Shown here piece after piece: positions 37,764 through 46,799 of a stretch of DNA of 64,000 nt. Source of the DNA: Bradyrhizobium sp. 186. Lineage in GTDB: Bacteria > Pseudomonadota > Alphaproteobacteria > Rhizobiales > Xanthobacteraceae. The notes under the pieces are model-generated. The model saw nothing but the letters and a program-made list of their open reading frames with translations. It was not told the DNA's origin and made no database searches. The DNA lies in assembly GCF_023101685.1 (NCBI RefSeq), contig NZ_CP082164.1, positions 6,448,001-6,512,000 on the forward strand, given 5' to 3'. Numbering within the stretch: position 1 is the first letter of the stretch; the number at the start of each line of letters is the position of its first letter. A program made the position numbers and the translations under genes.

Positions 37764-38617
37764 CTCAAAGCCCTCCCGCGTCCGATGCCGCCGGGAGCGA
37801 TGAGCAGCACGACCATCAGCAGGATGTAGGGAACGAGTGCCGCAAGATTGGGTAGGAACACCGATCCCGCCACCTGAACGAGACCGAACAGCAACGCCGC
37901 AACGATCGCCCCCCCGATGCTGCCGGTACCGCCGATCACGACGATGATCAGGCAGTTCACGATCATCGCGACGTCCATCCCGGGATCGATCGACAGGTAA
38001 GGCCCGGCCAGCACGCCGGCGATGCCGGCGAAGGCGGTGCTGAGGCTGGTCACGAGCAGGCTCAGGCGATCGGCGTTGATGCCCATCATGCGCGCCACCG
38101 ACGGATCCTGGCTCACGGCGCGGACGTATAGCCCCGATGGCGTATATCTCAGCCAGAGCGCCAGCAGCGCGCACGAGCCGAGCCCCATAACGATGAGAAA
38201 AAGTCGATAGACGGGATAGGACAAGTTTAGGACGGTGATCGAACCGGACAGAATTTTCGGCGCATCCACGCTGCGCGCCTCGCCGCCGTAGATGTAGATG
38301 ATGACTTGCCCGAGGATGATGCCCAACCCGAGTGTGACCAGCGCCACTTCGATGTGTGACCGCCTCTGCAGCGGCCGCAGCGCCAGATACTCGAAGGCAA
38401 TCCCGAGAAACGCGAGCAGGATCGGAACGAAGAGCAGCGCAAGCCAGAACCCGCCGGCCAGAGCGATCGTGTAGCCGAGATAGGCGCCGAGCATGTAGAT
38501 CGCGCCGTGGCCGAAATTGATGACGTCACGCAGGCCGTAGATCAAGGCGAGCCCGCTCGACAGCATGATCAGCAGAGATGCCAGCGCCAGCGAATTCGCG
38601 ATCAGCAGCGCGATCAC
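37760..38617 (-). CDS. livH: Branched-chain-type ABC transporter permease LivH
   Basis: 285 aa, multi-spanning: IANSLALASLLIMLSSGLALIYGLRDVINFGHGAIYMLGAYLGY is the family start. The GTG start at 38617 has AGGAG 7 bases upstream. First gene of the LivHMGF plus binding-protein operon; a shared operator site lies about 200 bases upstream. This is the only complete permease/ATPase set in the window, so it may serve several of the orphan binding proteins. Confidence 0.92.
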   Translation of the reverse strand: MIALLIANSLALASLLIMLSSGLALIYGLRDVINFGHGAIYMLGAYLGYTIALAGGFWLALLFVPILLAFLGIAFEYLALRPLQRRSHIEVALVTLGLGIILGQVIIYIYGGEARSVDAPKILSGSITVLNLSYPVYRLFLIVMGLGSCALLALWLRYTPSGLYVRAVSQDPSVARMMGINADRLSLLVTSLSTAFAGIAGVLAGPYLSIDPGMDVAMIVNCLIIVVIGGTGSIGGAIVAALLFGLVQVAGSVFLPNLAALVPYILLMVVLLIAPGGIGRGRALS

Positions 38618-38812
38618 GCCAGCGCTCCTGTGTCACAATACACCGCGCGATGGCACGCAGCCATCCGATGCGCCGCAAATCCGCGCGCTTGACCTCGCAA
38701 TCGGCCCTCCCGCCATTGCCCGGCGTCCGCCGCCGATATTCAAATCGGGCGTACCGCCAGCCTTCAGCATTTCCCCGTCCTGCCGGACGATTTCGGGTTC
38801 GACGCCCTATTA

Positions 38813-38826
38813 GTACACTGGCTTAT
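38813..38826. promoter_or_regulatory. Shared operator site (GTACAC-TG-GCTTAT)
   Basis: Left half perfect, right half degenerate. It is followed by TATCATATA, which on the minus strand reads TATATGATA, a good -10 box towards livH. The same word recurs next to other sites (41241, 63735). The 369-base gap 38618-38986 between livH and the MaoC gene holds nothing else recognised. Confidence 0.55.
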
Positions 38827-38986
38827 CATATACTGTTGTTCACCGCAAACCCTAATCGGGTCGGCGCGCTGCGGCATCATGCACTTCGCTGCATGCCGCA
38901 TCAAAGCACGTCTTGACGAAACTCGTACGCACCACAACGATATTCGGAGATCGCGCCACACCGTTCGGACACTCAGGAGCACACGC

Positions 38987-39853
38987 ATGAATCTTGATCA
39001 CGTCATCGCGCGGCGCTTCCAGCCGATTCATCAATCCTACGACTGGCGCGATTCAGCCCTGTATGCGCTCGGCCTCGGCATCGGTGATGATCCGCTGGAC
39101 GAGCACGAACTGCCCTATGTTTACGAGGGCCGCGATCAGCGGGCCGTACCCAGTATGTACGTGACGCTCGGCTGGCCACCGCTCTGGATTGCTGAGCCCA
39201 AAGCGGGGATCGCCTGGACCAAGGCCCTGCATGGCGAGCAACGGTTCACGCTGCATCGTGCTCTGGCCGTCAACGGATCCATCCGCGCCGACCATCGGAT
39301 AAGCGCCATCGAGGACAAGGGACCAGAGCGCGGCGCCCTGCTCTATTTCGACACAGAGCTGTTCGACGAGGCCAGCGGCGAACGGCTGGCGAGCCTGCGC
39401 GCGACCGAGTTCCTGCGCGGCGACGGCGGCTGCGGCAACTACGGCACGCCACCTGGCGAGATCACACCGATCGGCACCGACGCGAAGCCGAGCGCCGGTA
39501 TCACGTACCATACGCCGCACCAGGCGGCCCTGCTGTATCGCCTTGTCAGCCGGGATTACATGCCGATCCACGCCGATCCCGTCGTCGCTCGTCAGGCCGG
39601 CTTCGAGCGACCCATCTCGCATGGCTTGAACACAATGGGCCTGGCGTGCCGGGCCGTTTTGAAGCGTTACGCGCCGGCACATCCCGAGCGGATAAGCGCC
39701 ATGGCGGTGCGATTCGTCTCACCCGCCTTCCCCGGCGACACAATCCGGATCGAGATGTTCGAGGAAGGTGAAACCGTTCGCTTCAGGGCGTGGGCCATCG
39801 AACGGCAAATGATGGTGCTCGATCGCGGCGAATGCCGGCTTGCGCCGGCCTGA
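38987..39853 (+). CDS. MaoC-type (R)-specific enoyl-CoA hydratase, hydratase-2 form
   Basis: 288 aa double hot-dog protein like the hydratase part of peroxisomal multifunctional enzyme type 2: YALGLGIG...LPYVYEGRDQRAVPSMYVTLGWP, then YRLVSRDYMPIHADPVVARQAGFERPISHGLNTMG, which holds the Asp/His pair of hydratase 2. It adds water to trans-2-enoyl-CoA to give (3R)-hydroxyacyl-CoA. A second copy begins at 63824. The SDR at 61489 resembles the dehydrogenase half of the same enzyme. ATG follows AGGAGCACACGC. Confidence 0.88.
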   Translation: MNLDHVIARRFQPIHQSYDWRDSALYALGLGIGDDPLDEHELPYVYEGRDQRAVPSMYVTLGWPPLWIAEPKAGIAWTKALHGEQRFTLHRALAVNGSIRADHRISAIEDKGPERGALLYFDTELFDEASGERLASLRATEFLRGDGGCGNYGTPPGEITPIGTDAKPSAGITYHTPHQAALLYRLVSRDYMPIHADPVVARQAGFERPISHGLNTMGLACRAVLKRYAPAHPERISAMAVRFVSPAFPGDTIRIEMFEEGETVRFRAWAIERQMMVLDRGECRLAPA

Positions 39854-39880
39854 AGTCGTCGCGCCTGCTCAAGGAGCATG

Positions 39881-41053
39881 TCAACTGCGAAGCGAATCCA
39901 GGTCAGCCATCGCAGTCGAGATCCGCTCGATCATCGCCAGTGTCGTGTCCTCCGGTTGCATGTTCGGCAACAGCGGGGAGTGACAGAGTGTAATCGTCCA
40001 CATCAGCAGCGCATGCACTATCTGCTGCCGATAGTGCAGGAAGCTCTTGTCAAAATCCGGTTTGGTGCCGGTTAGCGCGGCAAATCGGTCGAGATATCGA
40101 AGGAGCAGATCCTTTTCCCACTTGCGGCGGTCGTCGGGGGTCAGAGCGGCCGTCACGGCATAGGCAAAATCCCGCGACCAATGTCCGCGGGCAAGGCATT
40201 GCCAGTCGCACAGGCCCATCTTCCCCGCCCCTGTGCGGTACCAGTTGCCGATATGCACGTCGGAGTGAATCAGTCCCTGCGGCTCGCTGTCATGGACGGC
40301 AAGGGCCTGCATGGCAGAAGGCCAAACCGCATCACGCTGCGCCAGCACGCTCTTGGGAATCACATGCGCGGCAGCGTCGAATGCCTTTCGCGTATAGTGT
40401 TCCAGGCCCATCTTGTCCGCGCCGATCGTGAACCAGCGCGGATAGCTGGCAACCCAACGATACTTCGTCGCCAGCTCACCATCGCCGTGGAAACGCGCGT
40501 GGAGCGCGGCCAGAACATCGATCATGTCCTCCGCCGTCTCGCGCGACACGTAGGTCCGGTAGTTGCAAAACGTCGCCGATTTGGTTGCGACCATGTCCTC
40601 CAGAAGAAGGATCGAGGCAAATGTCTGGCGATCGAATGCGGCGTGATAGCCGATCGGCGCCTCGATCTCGAGCTGCGGCCGCAGCTGCATGTAAAAGCGT
40701 CCCTCGACCCGCGCGGTGCCGTTGAACCCGCCGATCATGCGCGTGACGACGCTGGGCAGCGATTTGGTGAACATCGACTCCGGCAGACCCGCGCGCCGCC
40801 CGGCCTCGTTGTAACTGACGATCAGTTGGTGGCGTTCATGCGTCCCTGCGCTCGCGGGCTTCACGACAACCCCCGTCACCAGTGCCTCTGGGACCTTTTG
40901 GCAAAGCACGGCTGTTAGCCACTCCGGCGTGATGGCGTCGGGCGAGCACGGAACATCCTCGAGCCGGCGCGCCTTCGGGCGAACCAGACGCTCAAAGGCG
41001 ACGCGCCCACTGATCTTCAGCGCAGCCAGCGCCGTTGCGCCCGAGGCAGCCAT
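39881..41053 (-). CDS. Ecdysteroid-kinase-like / APH-fold phosphotransferase
   Basis: 390 aa. Kinase-like fold with the catalytic loop GLIHSDVHIGNWY and the metal-binding CDWQCLARGHWSRDFAYA, as in EcKL and DUF1679/aminoglycoside phosphotransferase relatives. Small-molecule hydroxyl kinases of this group occur in actinobacterial and alphaproteobacterial lipid-degradation clusters. The ATG has AGGGAGGAACC upstream. A perfect operator (41105) lies 52 bases before it. The phosphorylated compound is unknown; a hydroxylated acyl-CoA or alcohol is possible. Confidence 0.75.
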   Translation of the reverse strand: MAASGATALAALKISGRVAFERLVRPKARRLEDVPCSPDAITPEWLTAVLCQKVPEALVTGVVVKPASAGTHERHQLIVSYNEAGRRAGLPESMFTKSLPSVVTRMIGGFNGTARVEGRFYMQLRPQLEIEAPIGYHAAFDRQTFASILLLEDMVATKSATFCNYRTYVSRETAEDMIDVLAALHARFHGDGELATKYRWVASYPRWFTIGADKMGLEHYTRKAFDAAAHVIPKSVLAQRDAVWPSAMQALAVHDSEPQGLIHSDVHIGNWYRTGAGKMGLCDWQCLARGHWSRDFAYAVTAALTPDDRRKWEKDLLLRYLDRFAALTGTKPDFDKSFLHYRQQIVHALLMWTITLCHSPLLPNMQPEDTTLAMIERISTAMADLDSLRS

Positions 41054-41104
41054 GGTTCCTCCCTTCGCCAGCCGCGGTCGGCGTCACGCGCCGCTCGGCC
41101 GATA

Positions 41105-41124
41105 ATAGTACACTTATGTACTAT
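41105..41124. promoter_or_regulatory. Shared operator, best extended copy (20 bp)
   Basis: ATAGTACACTTATGTACTAT is an inverted repeat with perfect 8-bp arms and a 4-bp centre. It lies 52 bases before the kinase start (41053, minus strand). It contains the core TACAC-TT-ATGTA. Confidence 0.65.
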
Positions 41125-41247
41125 CTGTACCACAATCCGGGCGGCGTTCAAGACGCACAACGTCGCCCGGCAATGCGACGCGCAGTCGGGGCTATCAGAA
41201 CCTTTCGACACATCTCATGTCGCGCATTTACGTTTTATAGTATATGA

Positions 41248-41259
41248 TACACCTGTGTA
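41248..41259. promoter_or_regulatory. Shared operator (TACAC-CT-GTGTA)
   Basis: Perfect 5-bp arms; directly preceded by TATATGATA (41241-41249), a likely -10 box overlapping the site. It lies 54 bases upstream of the binding protein at 41313, so a bound repressor would cover the promoter. Confidence 0.65.
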
Positions 41260-41312
41260 CGGCTTTGGACGCTCCACGCCGGCGTGACTGCAAGAAATGA
41301 CATGGGAGAAAC

Positions 41313-42509
41313 ATGAGAATTCTGACACTGGTCAGCGTTTCGGCCCTTTTCCTCGGCAGCACCCTCCTCGAGGTTCGCGCCGCTGAAAAGCAGTATGGCC
41401 CCGGCGTTACCGACACCGAGATCAAGATCGGCCAGACAATCCCTTATAGCGGGCCGGCCTCCGCCTTTTCGAGCTACGGCCGCGTCATGGCCGGCTATTT
41501 CCAGATGCTGAACGAAGCCGGCGGGATCAACGGCCGAAAAGTCAACCTGATTTCGCTCGACAATGCGTTCAGTCCGCCCAAAGCCATTGAACAGACCCGC
41601 AAGCTGGTCGACGACGACGGTGTTCTTGCCGAGGTCGGGACCGTCGGCACCGTTCCCAACATTGCGGTCCAAAAATACCTCAACCAGAACAAGGTACCAC
41701 AGGTCTTCATTTCGGCCGGTGGCCGTCGTTTCAACGACCCGCAGACTTTTCCCTGGACCGTCCCGTTCTATCCTCCCTTCGAGATGGAGGGCGCGACGTT
41801 CGGCAAATTCATTCTCAAGAAGCTGCCGAACGCCAAGATCGCGGTGCTTTATCAGAACGACGATTACGGCAAGGACTACCTCACCGGCCTCAAGGCCGGC
41901 CTCGGCGCTGACAGCACGGCCAAGATCGTGGCAGAAGCATCCTACGAGCTCAGCTATCCAACGATCGATTCCGAGATCCTCAAGCTCAAGGCCTCAGGCG
42001 CCGACACGCTGGTCTATTTTGCGACGCCGAAATTTGCCGCCCAAGGGATCAAGAAGGCCAATGAGATCAACTGGAAACCGGTCCAGTTCCTCGCCAGTCC
42101 GGTCAATTCGATTCAGGGCGTGCTGACGCCGGCCGGCCTCGACAACGTTCAGGGCGCCTATACGACCCAGTTCGCCAAGCAGGCCAACGATCCGGCCTGG
42201 GCCGAAGACTCCGAGGTCAAGGACTACGCGGCCTTCATGAAGAAATGGGCGCCGAACGACAGCCCGAACGACTTCATCGCGCTGTCCGGCTACATCAATG
42301 CGCAAGCCATCGCAAAAGGCCTGCAACGGTGCGGCGACAATCTGACGCGCGAAAACCTGCTGGCCCAGGCGACGAGCTTCAACAAGGAGCGGGTCGGCAT
42401 GCTCCTTCCGGGAATCGAACTTACCAATTCCAAGGAGAACTACGCTCCCTACCGCTCCTTGCGCATGGCCATCTTCGACAAGACGTCCTGGAGGCTGCTC
42501 GACGAGTAG
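41313..42509 (+). CDS. ABC transporter substrate-binding protein (branched-chain type)
   Basis: 398 aa. Sec signal (MRILTLVSVSALFLGSTLLEVRAAE), mature KQYGPGVTDTEIKIGQTIPYSGPASAFSS. Paralogue of the proteins at 24044 and 62406, sharing AGGRRFNDP and QNDDYGKDYL with the former. ATG preceded by GGGAGAAAC. No transporter genes follow; a thiolase and DUF35 pair does, as in the Rieske operon, so the unit repeats the binding protein/thiolase/DUF35 theme. Confidence 0.9.
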   Translation: MRILTLVSVSALFLGSTLLEVRAAEKQYGPGVTDTEIKIGQTIPYSGPASAFSSYGRVMAGYFQMLNEAGGINGRKVNLISLDNAFSPPKAIEQTRKLVDDDGVLAEVGTVGTVPNIAVQKYLNQNKVPQVFISAGGRRFNDPQTFPWTVPFYPPFEMEGATFGKFILKKLPNAKIAVLYQNDDYGKDYLTGLKAGLGADSTAKIVAEASYELSYPTIDSEILKLKASGADTLVYFATPKFAAQGIKKANEINWKPVQFLASPVNSIQGVLTPAGLDNVQGAYTTQFAKQANDPAWAEDSEVKDYAAFMKKWAPNDSPNDFIALSGYINAQAIAKGLQRCGDNLTRENLLAQATSFNKERVGMLLPGIELTNSKENYAPYRSLRMAIFDKTSWRLLDE

Positions 42510-42579
42510 CGCCGGTATCACCTCCATGCCTGCCGAGCATTGCCTCGGCAGGCCACAGAACCGCGAGCGGAGATCTTAT

Positions 42580-43729
42580 TTGACCATCAAGAGCAAGGCC
42601 TACATTGCTGGGATCTACGAACACCCGACCCGGCATGCGCCGGACAAATCCACCGCCCAACTTCACGCCGAGGTCGCCAAGGGCGCGATCGAGGATGCCG
42701 GGCTCACCAAGGACGACATCGACGGCTACTTCTGCGCCGGTGACGCGCCGGGCGGTGCCTGGCCGATGGTCGATTATCTCGGCCTCAAGGTGCGCCATAT
42801 CGACAGCACCGACACCGGCGGCTGCTCCTACATCATCCATCTCGGCCATGCAGCGGAGGCGATCGCGGCGGGCAAGTGCTCGATCGCGCTGATCACGCTG
42901 GCCGGCAAGCCGCGCACCGGCCCGACGCCGCCGCGTGCGCCTGGCGCCGAGGCCGACTTCGAGACGGCCTACGGTGCGACCACCCACAATGCCTATGGCA
43001 TGTGCGCCATGCGCCACATGCACGACTACGGCACCCACCTCCGAGCAGCTCGCCTGGATCAAGGTCGCGGCTTCGCATCACGCGCAGTACAACCCACACG
43101 CGATGCTGAAGGACGTCGTCACCGTCGAGGATGTGGTCAATTCCCCTATGATCTCGGACCCCCTGCATCGGCTCGACTGCTGCGTCGTCACCGATGGCGG
43201 CGGCGCGCTGATCGTGACCACGCCGGAGATCGCGAAGAGCCTCAAGAAGCCCTTGGTGCGGCTGATCGGGCACGGCGAGGCGATGAAAGGCCCGCGCGGC
43301 GGCAAGGATCTCGATCTTACTTACTCCGCCGGAATCTGGTCCGGTCCGCGCGCGTTCGAGGAAGCCGGCATCACGCCGAAGGACATCAAATACGCCTCGA
43401 TCTACGACAGCTTCACCATCACGGTGCTGATGCAGCTCGAGGACCTCGGCTTCTGCAAGAAGGGCGAGGGCGGCAAATTCGTCGCCGACGGCAATCTGAT
43501 CTCCGGCGTCGGCAAGCTTCCGTTCAACACCGACGGTGGCGGCCTCTGCAGCAATCATCCCGTCAACCGAGGCGGCATGACCAAGATCATCGAGGCCGTG
43601 CGGCAGCTGCGCGGCGAGGCGCATCCGAAGGTGCAAGTGCAAACTTGCGATCTCGCCATCGCCCACGGCACCGGCGGCCTTCTCGGCGTCCGCCACGCCG
43701 CCTCGACTGCCATTCTGGAGCGCGTGTGA
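42580..43729 (+). pseudogene. SCP2-type thiolase with a +1 frameshift
   Basis: Family similarity runs from TTG 42580 (MTIKSKAYIAGIYEHPTRHAPD) to about 43033 in one frame (...MCAMRHMHDYGT). It continues from there in the next frame (TSEQLAWIKVAASHHAQYN...) to the stop at 43727-43729. One extra C in the CCC run at 43034-43036 would explain it: GGCACC-ACCTCC would restore about 382 residues. Without it, the first frame runs through Arg-rich nonsense into the DUF35 gene. It is either a recent loss or a sequence error. The stop overlaps the DUF35 start (TGATG). Confidence 0.8.
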
Positions 43730-44118
43730 TGAGCGAGACAAAGAAATATCCGGCGCCGGTGACGAATCCGGAGACCGCCGCGTTCTGGGAAGCTGCCAAG
43801 CAGGGCAAGTTCATGATCAAGAGCTGCACGGCTTGCGGCGAGGCGCACTATTTTCCGCGCGCGATCTGCCCGTTCTGCTTCTCCGACAAGACGGTGTGGG
43901 AAGAGAGTTCGGGTGAGGCCACGATCTACACCTACAGCTTGATGCGGAAGTCACCGACCGGTCCTTACGCGATCGGCTATGTCACGCTGAAGGAAGGTCC
44001 GTCGGTGCAGACCAACTTCGTCGATTGCGACCTCGAGAAGCTCAAGATCGGCCAGAAGGTGAAGGTGGTGTTCAAGCCGACCGACGGCGCACCGCTGCCG
44101 TTTTTCACAACGGCCTGA
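43729..44118 (+). CDS. DUF35 OB-fold/zinc-ribbon protein, thiolase partner
   Basis: 129 aa. Zinc ribbon CTACGEAHYFPRAICPFC, then the OB-fold (ATIYTYSLM, AIGYVTLKEGPSVQTNFVDCD). Partner of the preceding thiolase, with TGATG overlap; if the thiolase is really broken this protein may have no partner. It is a paralogue of the DUF35 protein at 8559. It is 36 bases from the end of the convergent CoA-transferase gene. Confidence 0.85.
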   Translation: MSETKKYPAPVTNPETAAFWEAAKQGKFMIKSCTACGEAHYFPRAICPFCFSDKTVWEESSGEATIYTYSLMRKSPTGPYAIGYVTLKEGPSVQTNFVDCDLEKLKIGQKVKVVFKPTDGAPLPFFTTA

Positions 44119-44154
44119 CGCGCGTCGTAATTTCCCGAAGCGATCAGACGCCAG

Positions 44155-45345
44155 TCAACTGACGACCTCCTCGCGGCGCAATTCGGCGATGCTCGCGGCA
44201 GACAGGCCCATGTCCTTCAGGACGTCGTCAGTGTGTTGTCCGAGCATCGGCGGCGGCAGGCCGGGGTTGCGCTCTTCCCCGACGAAGGTGACGGGATGAC
44301 CGACGCAATTGAGACGACCCGCGGCGGGATGATCATACTGCATGATGAGCTGGTCGGCCTTTGTGTGCGGATGATCCAGCAGCTGCGCGAGTGTATTGAT
44401 CGGCGAACAGGGAATGCCGACCTCGTTCAGCGCCGCATTCCAGTACGCCACGGTGTTGCTGGCAATCACCGATTGCACATGGTGAAGCGTCTCGGTGCGA
44501 TGCTTCACACGCTCTGCATTGGTGCGGAATTTCGGGTCGTCTACGATCTCGTTCAGGCCGACGACGCCACAGAACTTGCGCCAGAGATTGTCGTTCGCCA
44601 CCCCGATCATGATCGGACCGTCCGACGCCTCAAACGCCTGGTAGGGACATAACGATTCGTGGCTGGAACCGCACTTGGGCGGTTGTGTCCCCCGCTCCCA
44701 GAAGGTCTGGAGATTGTAGCCCAGAAGCCCAAGCGCGGTGTCGAACAGCGACACCTGGATCGCCGCGCCCTTGCCGGACTTCTCTCGCGCAAACAGGCTG
44801 GCGAGTATGCCGCTGAATGCATGCACGCCTGTCATCTGATCAATCGGGGAAATGGGGCTTCGGATATATCCGCCGCCCTCGTCGCCCGTCATCGACATGA
44901 CGCCGCTGAAGGCCTGCAAGATCACGTCGTAACCCGGCGAATTCTTGAGAGGTCCCGTCCGACCGAACCCCGAGATGCTGCAATGGATCAGCCGGTCGTT
45001 GAGCGCGCAGAGGCTCGCGGCATCGATTCCCAACCGCTCGGCGACGCCAGTGCCGAAGCTCTCGATGGCGACGTCGGCGGATTTCGCGAGTTCGTGCACG
45101 AGCTTGCGCCCCTTGTCGGACTTCATGTTGATCGCAATGCTGCGCTTGTTGCGATTGGCACTCAGAAAAACCGTGCCAAGACCCGGCGCAGGAAACGGCG
45201 GCCACCCCCGCGTCTCATCCCCCTGCCCCACCGCCTCGACTTTGATGACCTCGGCGCCGAGATCGCCGAGATATTGCGCGCAGAGCGGGCCTGCGAGAAC
45301 CTTCGAAAGATCGAGAACCTTTATACCGTCAAGGGGTTTCGACAC
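44155..45345 (-). CDS. Family III CoA-transferase (CaiB/BaiF type)
   Basis: 396 aa: IKVLDLSKVLAGPLCAQYLGDLGAEVIKVE, NRNKRSIAINMKSDKG, SFGTGVAERLGIDAASL, HCSISGFGRTGPLKNSPGYD and GQHTDDVLKDMG near the end. The start is GTG 45345 with AGGAGAGAAGTC upstream. It is 26 bases downstream of the FadB-like hydratase and probably co-transcribed with it. Acyl donor and acceptor are unknown; succinyl-CoA is a common donor in this family. Confidence 0.88.
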   Translation of the reverse strand: MSKPLDGIKVLDLSKVLAGPLCAQYLGDLGAEVIKVEAVGQGDETRGWPPFPAPGLGTVFLSANRNKRSIAINMKSDKGRKLVHELAKSADVAIESFGTGVAERLGIDAASLCALNDRLIHCSISGFGRTGPLKNSPGYDVILQAFSGVMSMTGDEGGGYIRSPISPIDQMTGVHAFSGILASLFAREKSGKGAAIQVSLFDTALGLLGYNLQTFWERGTQPPKCGSSHESLCPYQAFEASDGPIMIGVANDNLWRKFCGVVGLNEIVDDPKFRTNAERVKHRTETLHHVQSVIASNTVAYWNAALNEVGIPCSPINTLAQLLDHPHTKADQLIMQYDHPAAGRLNCVGHPVTFVGEERNPGLPPPMLGQHTDDVLKDMGLSAASIAELRREEVVS

Positions 45346-45371
45346 GACTTCTCTCCTACCTGAGGCACCGA

Positions 45372-46670
45372 CTAGTTCAGCCCGGCGGCAAACAAGCCGC
45401 CGAGATAGGCGGGAAAGCCTGCTTGCGTGACCAGGACATAGTCGGCAGCCCGCCGCTCCGACTCGTCAAGCCGTCCGCGCCAGACCGCAGCGGCGGCCTC
45501 GGCGTCCACCAATCGCGCGCGCAAGAGATCCTTGCCCCAGGTTCTCGGCTCGTCGTCATACCAATAGACGGCATCAGCGATATGGCCGTCGAAATCGGCC
45601 CGGCGCGGCTGCTCGACGCGAAAACCTGCACGCGCAAAGGCCTCCGAGAGTTCCTTGCCGCGCTCGGAATGGACACCAAGCACATTCGATACCGCTGTGA
45701 CGGCCTCCATGATCTCGGGCTTCATGCCCTTCTTCTTCAGCCGCTCATAGTCGAGCCTGCCGAGAAACAACGTCCTGATCATGTTGCGAGGCTCCCGCCT
45801 CTGAATCAGCTTGGCAAAGATCTGCATCTCGGTTCGAATGGCTGTGTCGAAGTCTTGCGGGAAACCCTGCTCGACGCAGTCGAGAATGGCCGATGGTGCC
45901 GGATAGTGGCCGAGCTTCTCGGCCAGCATTTTGCTCCGGCTGTTACCGATGATTGCCGCGACGCGCGGCGTGTCAGCGGCGCGCCAGTCCGGCCGATCCC
46001 ACGGCTGTGTGGCTGCCGGTCGCGACAACACCCAGCGCTCAGCGGCAGCCACCTCTTCGCCCGGCGCCACCAGTTCATGCGCAAGCCCGACGGCGATGGC
46101 CGCCTGTCCACCGATCCTCGCGCCGTCCAGCAGCACCGGCAGCGCTGCCTCGATTCCGATCAGGCGCGGCAGCCGCTGCGTTCCGCCGCCGCCAGGCAGC
46201 AATCCAACCAGCGACTCCGGCAAACCCAAGGTGACCTGCGGGTGATCGGCGATCACCCTATAGTGCGCGGCAAGCCCAAACTCGCAGCCACCTCCCAAAG
46301 CAAGGCCGCCGATCGCCACGGCGATCGGCTTGCCGGCCGTCTCGAGCCTGCGCAAACCGTGGCTCAACCGAAAAAAATGATCGAAGGCCAGACGATCGCG
46401 CTCGCTCGCCGGCGCTGCCATGATCATGTCATAGGCCGTCTCGAGCTCCGCGAGATCCGCGCCTGCGCAGAATGCCGACGATTTGCCGGACCGGATCACG
46501 ACGCCCATCACATCGCTTTGCTTGAGCCAGTCTGCGAACAGGCCAATTTCGTCGATCGCGGCATTCGAGAACACGTTCATCGAGCGGCCGGGCATGTCGA
46601 AGATCAGGTGCAGGACGCCGGTCCCCGACATCTCGATCCGAAATTGCTTCAGCTCCGCTCCGATCGCCAT
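45372..46670 (-). CDS. FadB/FadJ-like enoyl-CoA hydratase lacking the NAD domain
   Basis: 432 aa. Residues 1-200 are a crotonase domain (IRSGKSSAFCAGADLAEL, AIGGLALGGGCEFGLAAHYRV, LPESLVGLLPGGGGTQRLPRLIG). This is followed by the FadB linker helix pattern (GHYPAPSAILDCVEQG...RNMIRTLFLGRLDYERLKKKG). At the point where FadB continues with the GxGxxG dehydrogenase domain there is no such motif; about 130 residues remain, ending FPAYLGGLF, like the C-terminal HAD domain. ATG 46670 follows GGAGAGGGAGCA. Probably hydratase-only, with a decayed dehydrogenase part. Confidence 0.8.
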   Translation of the reverse strand: MAIGAELKQFRIEMSGTGVLHLIFDMPGRSMNVFSNAAIDEIGLFADWLKQSDVMGVVIRSGKSSAFCAGADLAELETAYDMIMAAPASERDRLAFDHFFRLSHGLRRLETAGKPIAVAIGGLALGGGCEFGLAAHYRVIADHPQVTLGLPESLVGLLPGGGGTQRLPRLIGIEAALPVLLDGARIGGQAAIAVGLAHELVAPGEEVAAAERWVLSRPAATQPWDRPDWRAADTPRVAAIIGNSRSKMLAEKLGHYPAPSAILDCVEQGFPQDFDTAIRTEMQIFAKLIQRREPRNMIRTLFLGRLDYERLKKKGMKPEIMEAVTAVSNVLGVHSERGKELSEAFARAGFRVEQPRRADFDGHIADAVYWYDDEPRTWGKDLLRARLVDAEAAAAVWRGRLDESERRAADYVLVTQAGFPAYLGGLFAAGLN

Positions 46671-46694
46671 TGCTCCCTCTCCGTTCCCATAACA

Positions 46695-46708
46695 GTTCAT
46701 TGGTGTAC
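46695..46708. promoter_or_regulatory. Shared operator (GTTCAT-TG-GTGTAC)
   Basis: On the minus strand it reads GTACAC-CA-ATGAAC. It lies 25 bases upstream of the FadB-like gene start (46670). Confidence 0.5.
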
Positions 46709-46759
46709 GATCACACTTGCCTTCGTCTGGTTTCGGGTTGTATACCCAAGCCTAATACT

Positions 46760-46773
46760 GTACACTAGCAAAC
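46760..46773. promoter_or_regulatory. Shared operator (GTACAC-TA-GCAAAC)
   Basis: Left half perfect. It lies 27 bases upstream of the ACAD start at 46800 and is paired with site 46695 in the same divergent gap. Confidence 0.5.
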
Positions 46774-46799
46774 TAAATCAGACAGGACGCGTTTTGACA

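Noticed and set aside
42526..44118. Genuine thiolase-DUF35 fusion protein
   Set aside because: The middle of that frame is Arg-rich nonsense while the other frame carries the conserved thiolase sequence; a frameshift explains it better.
45423..46799. N-terminal extension of the ACAD at 46800
   Set aside because: The extension runs antisense to the FadB-like gene and across the divergent promoter with two operator sites.
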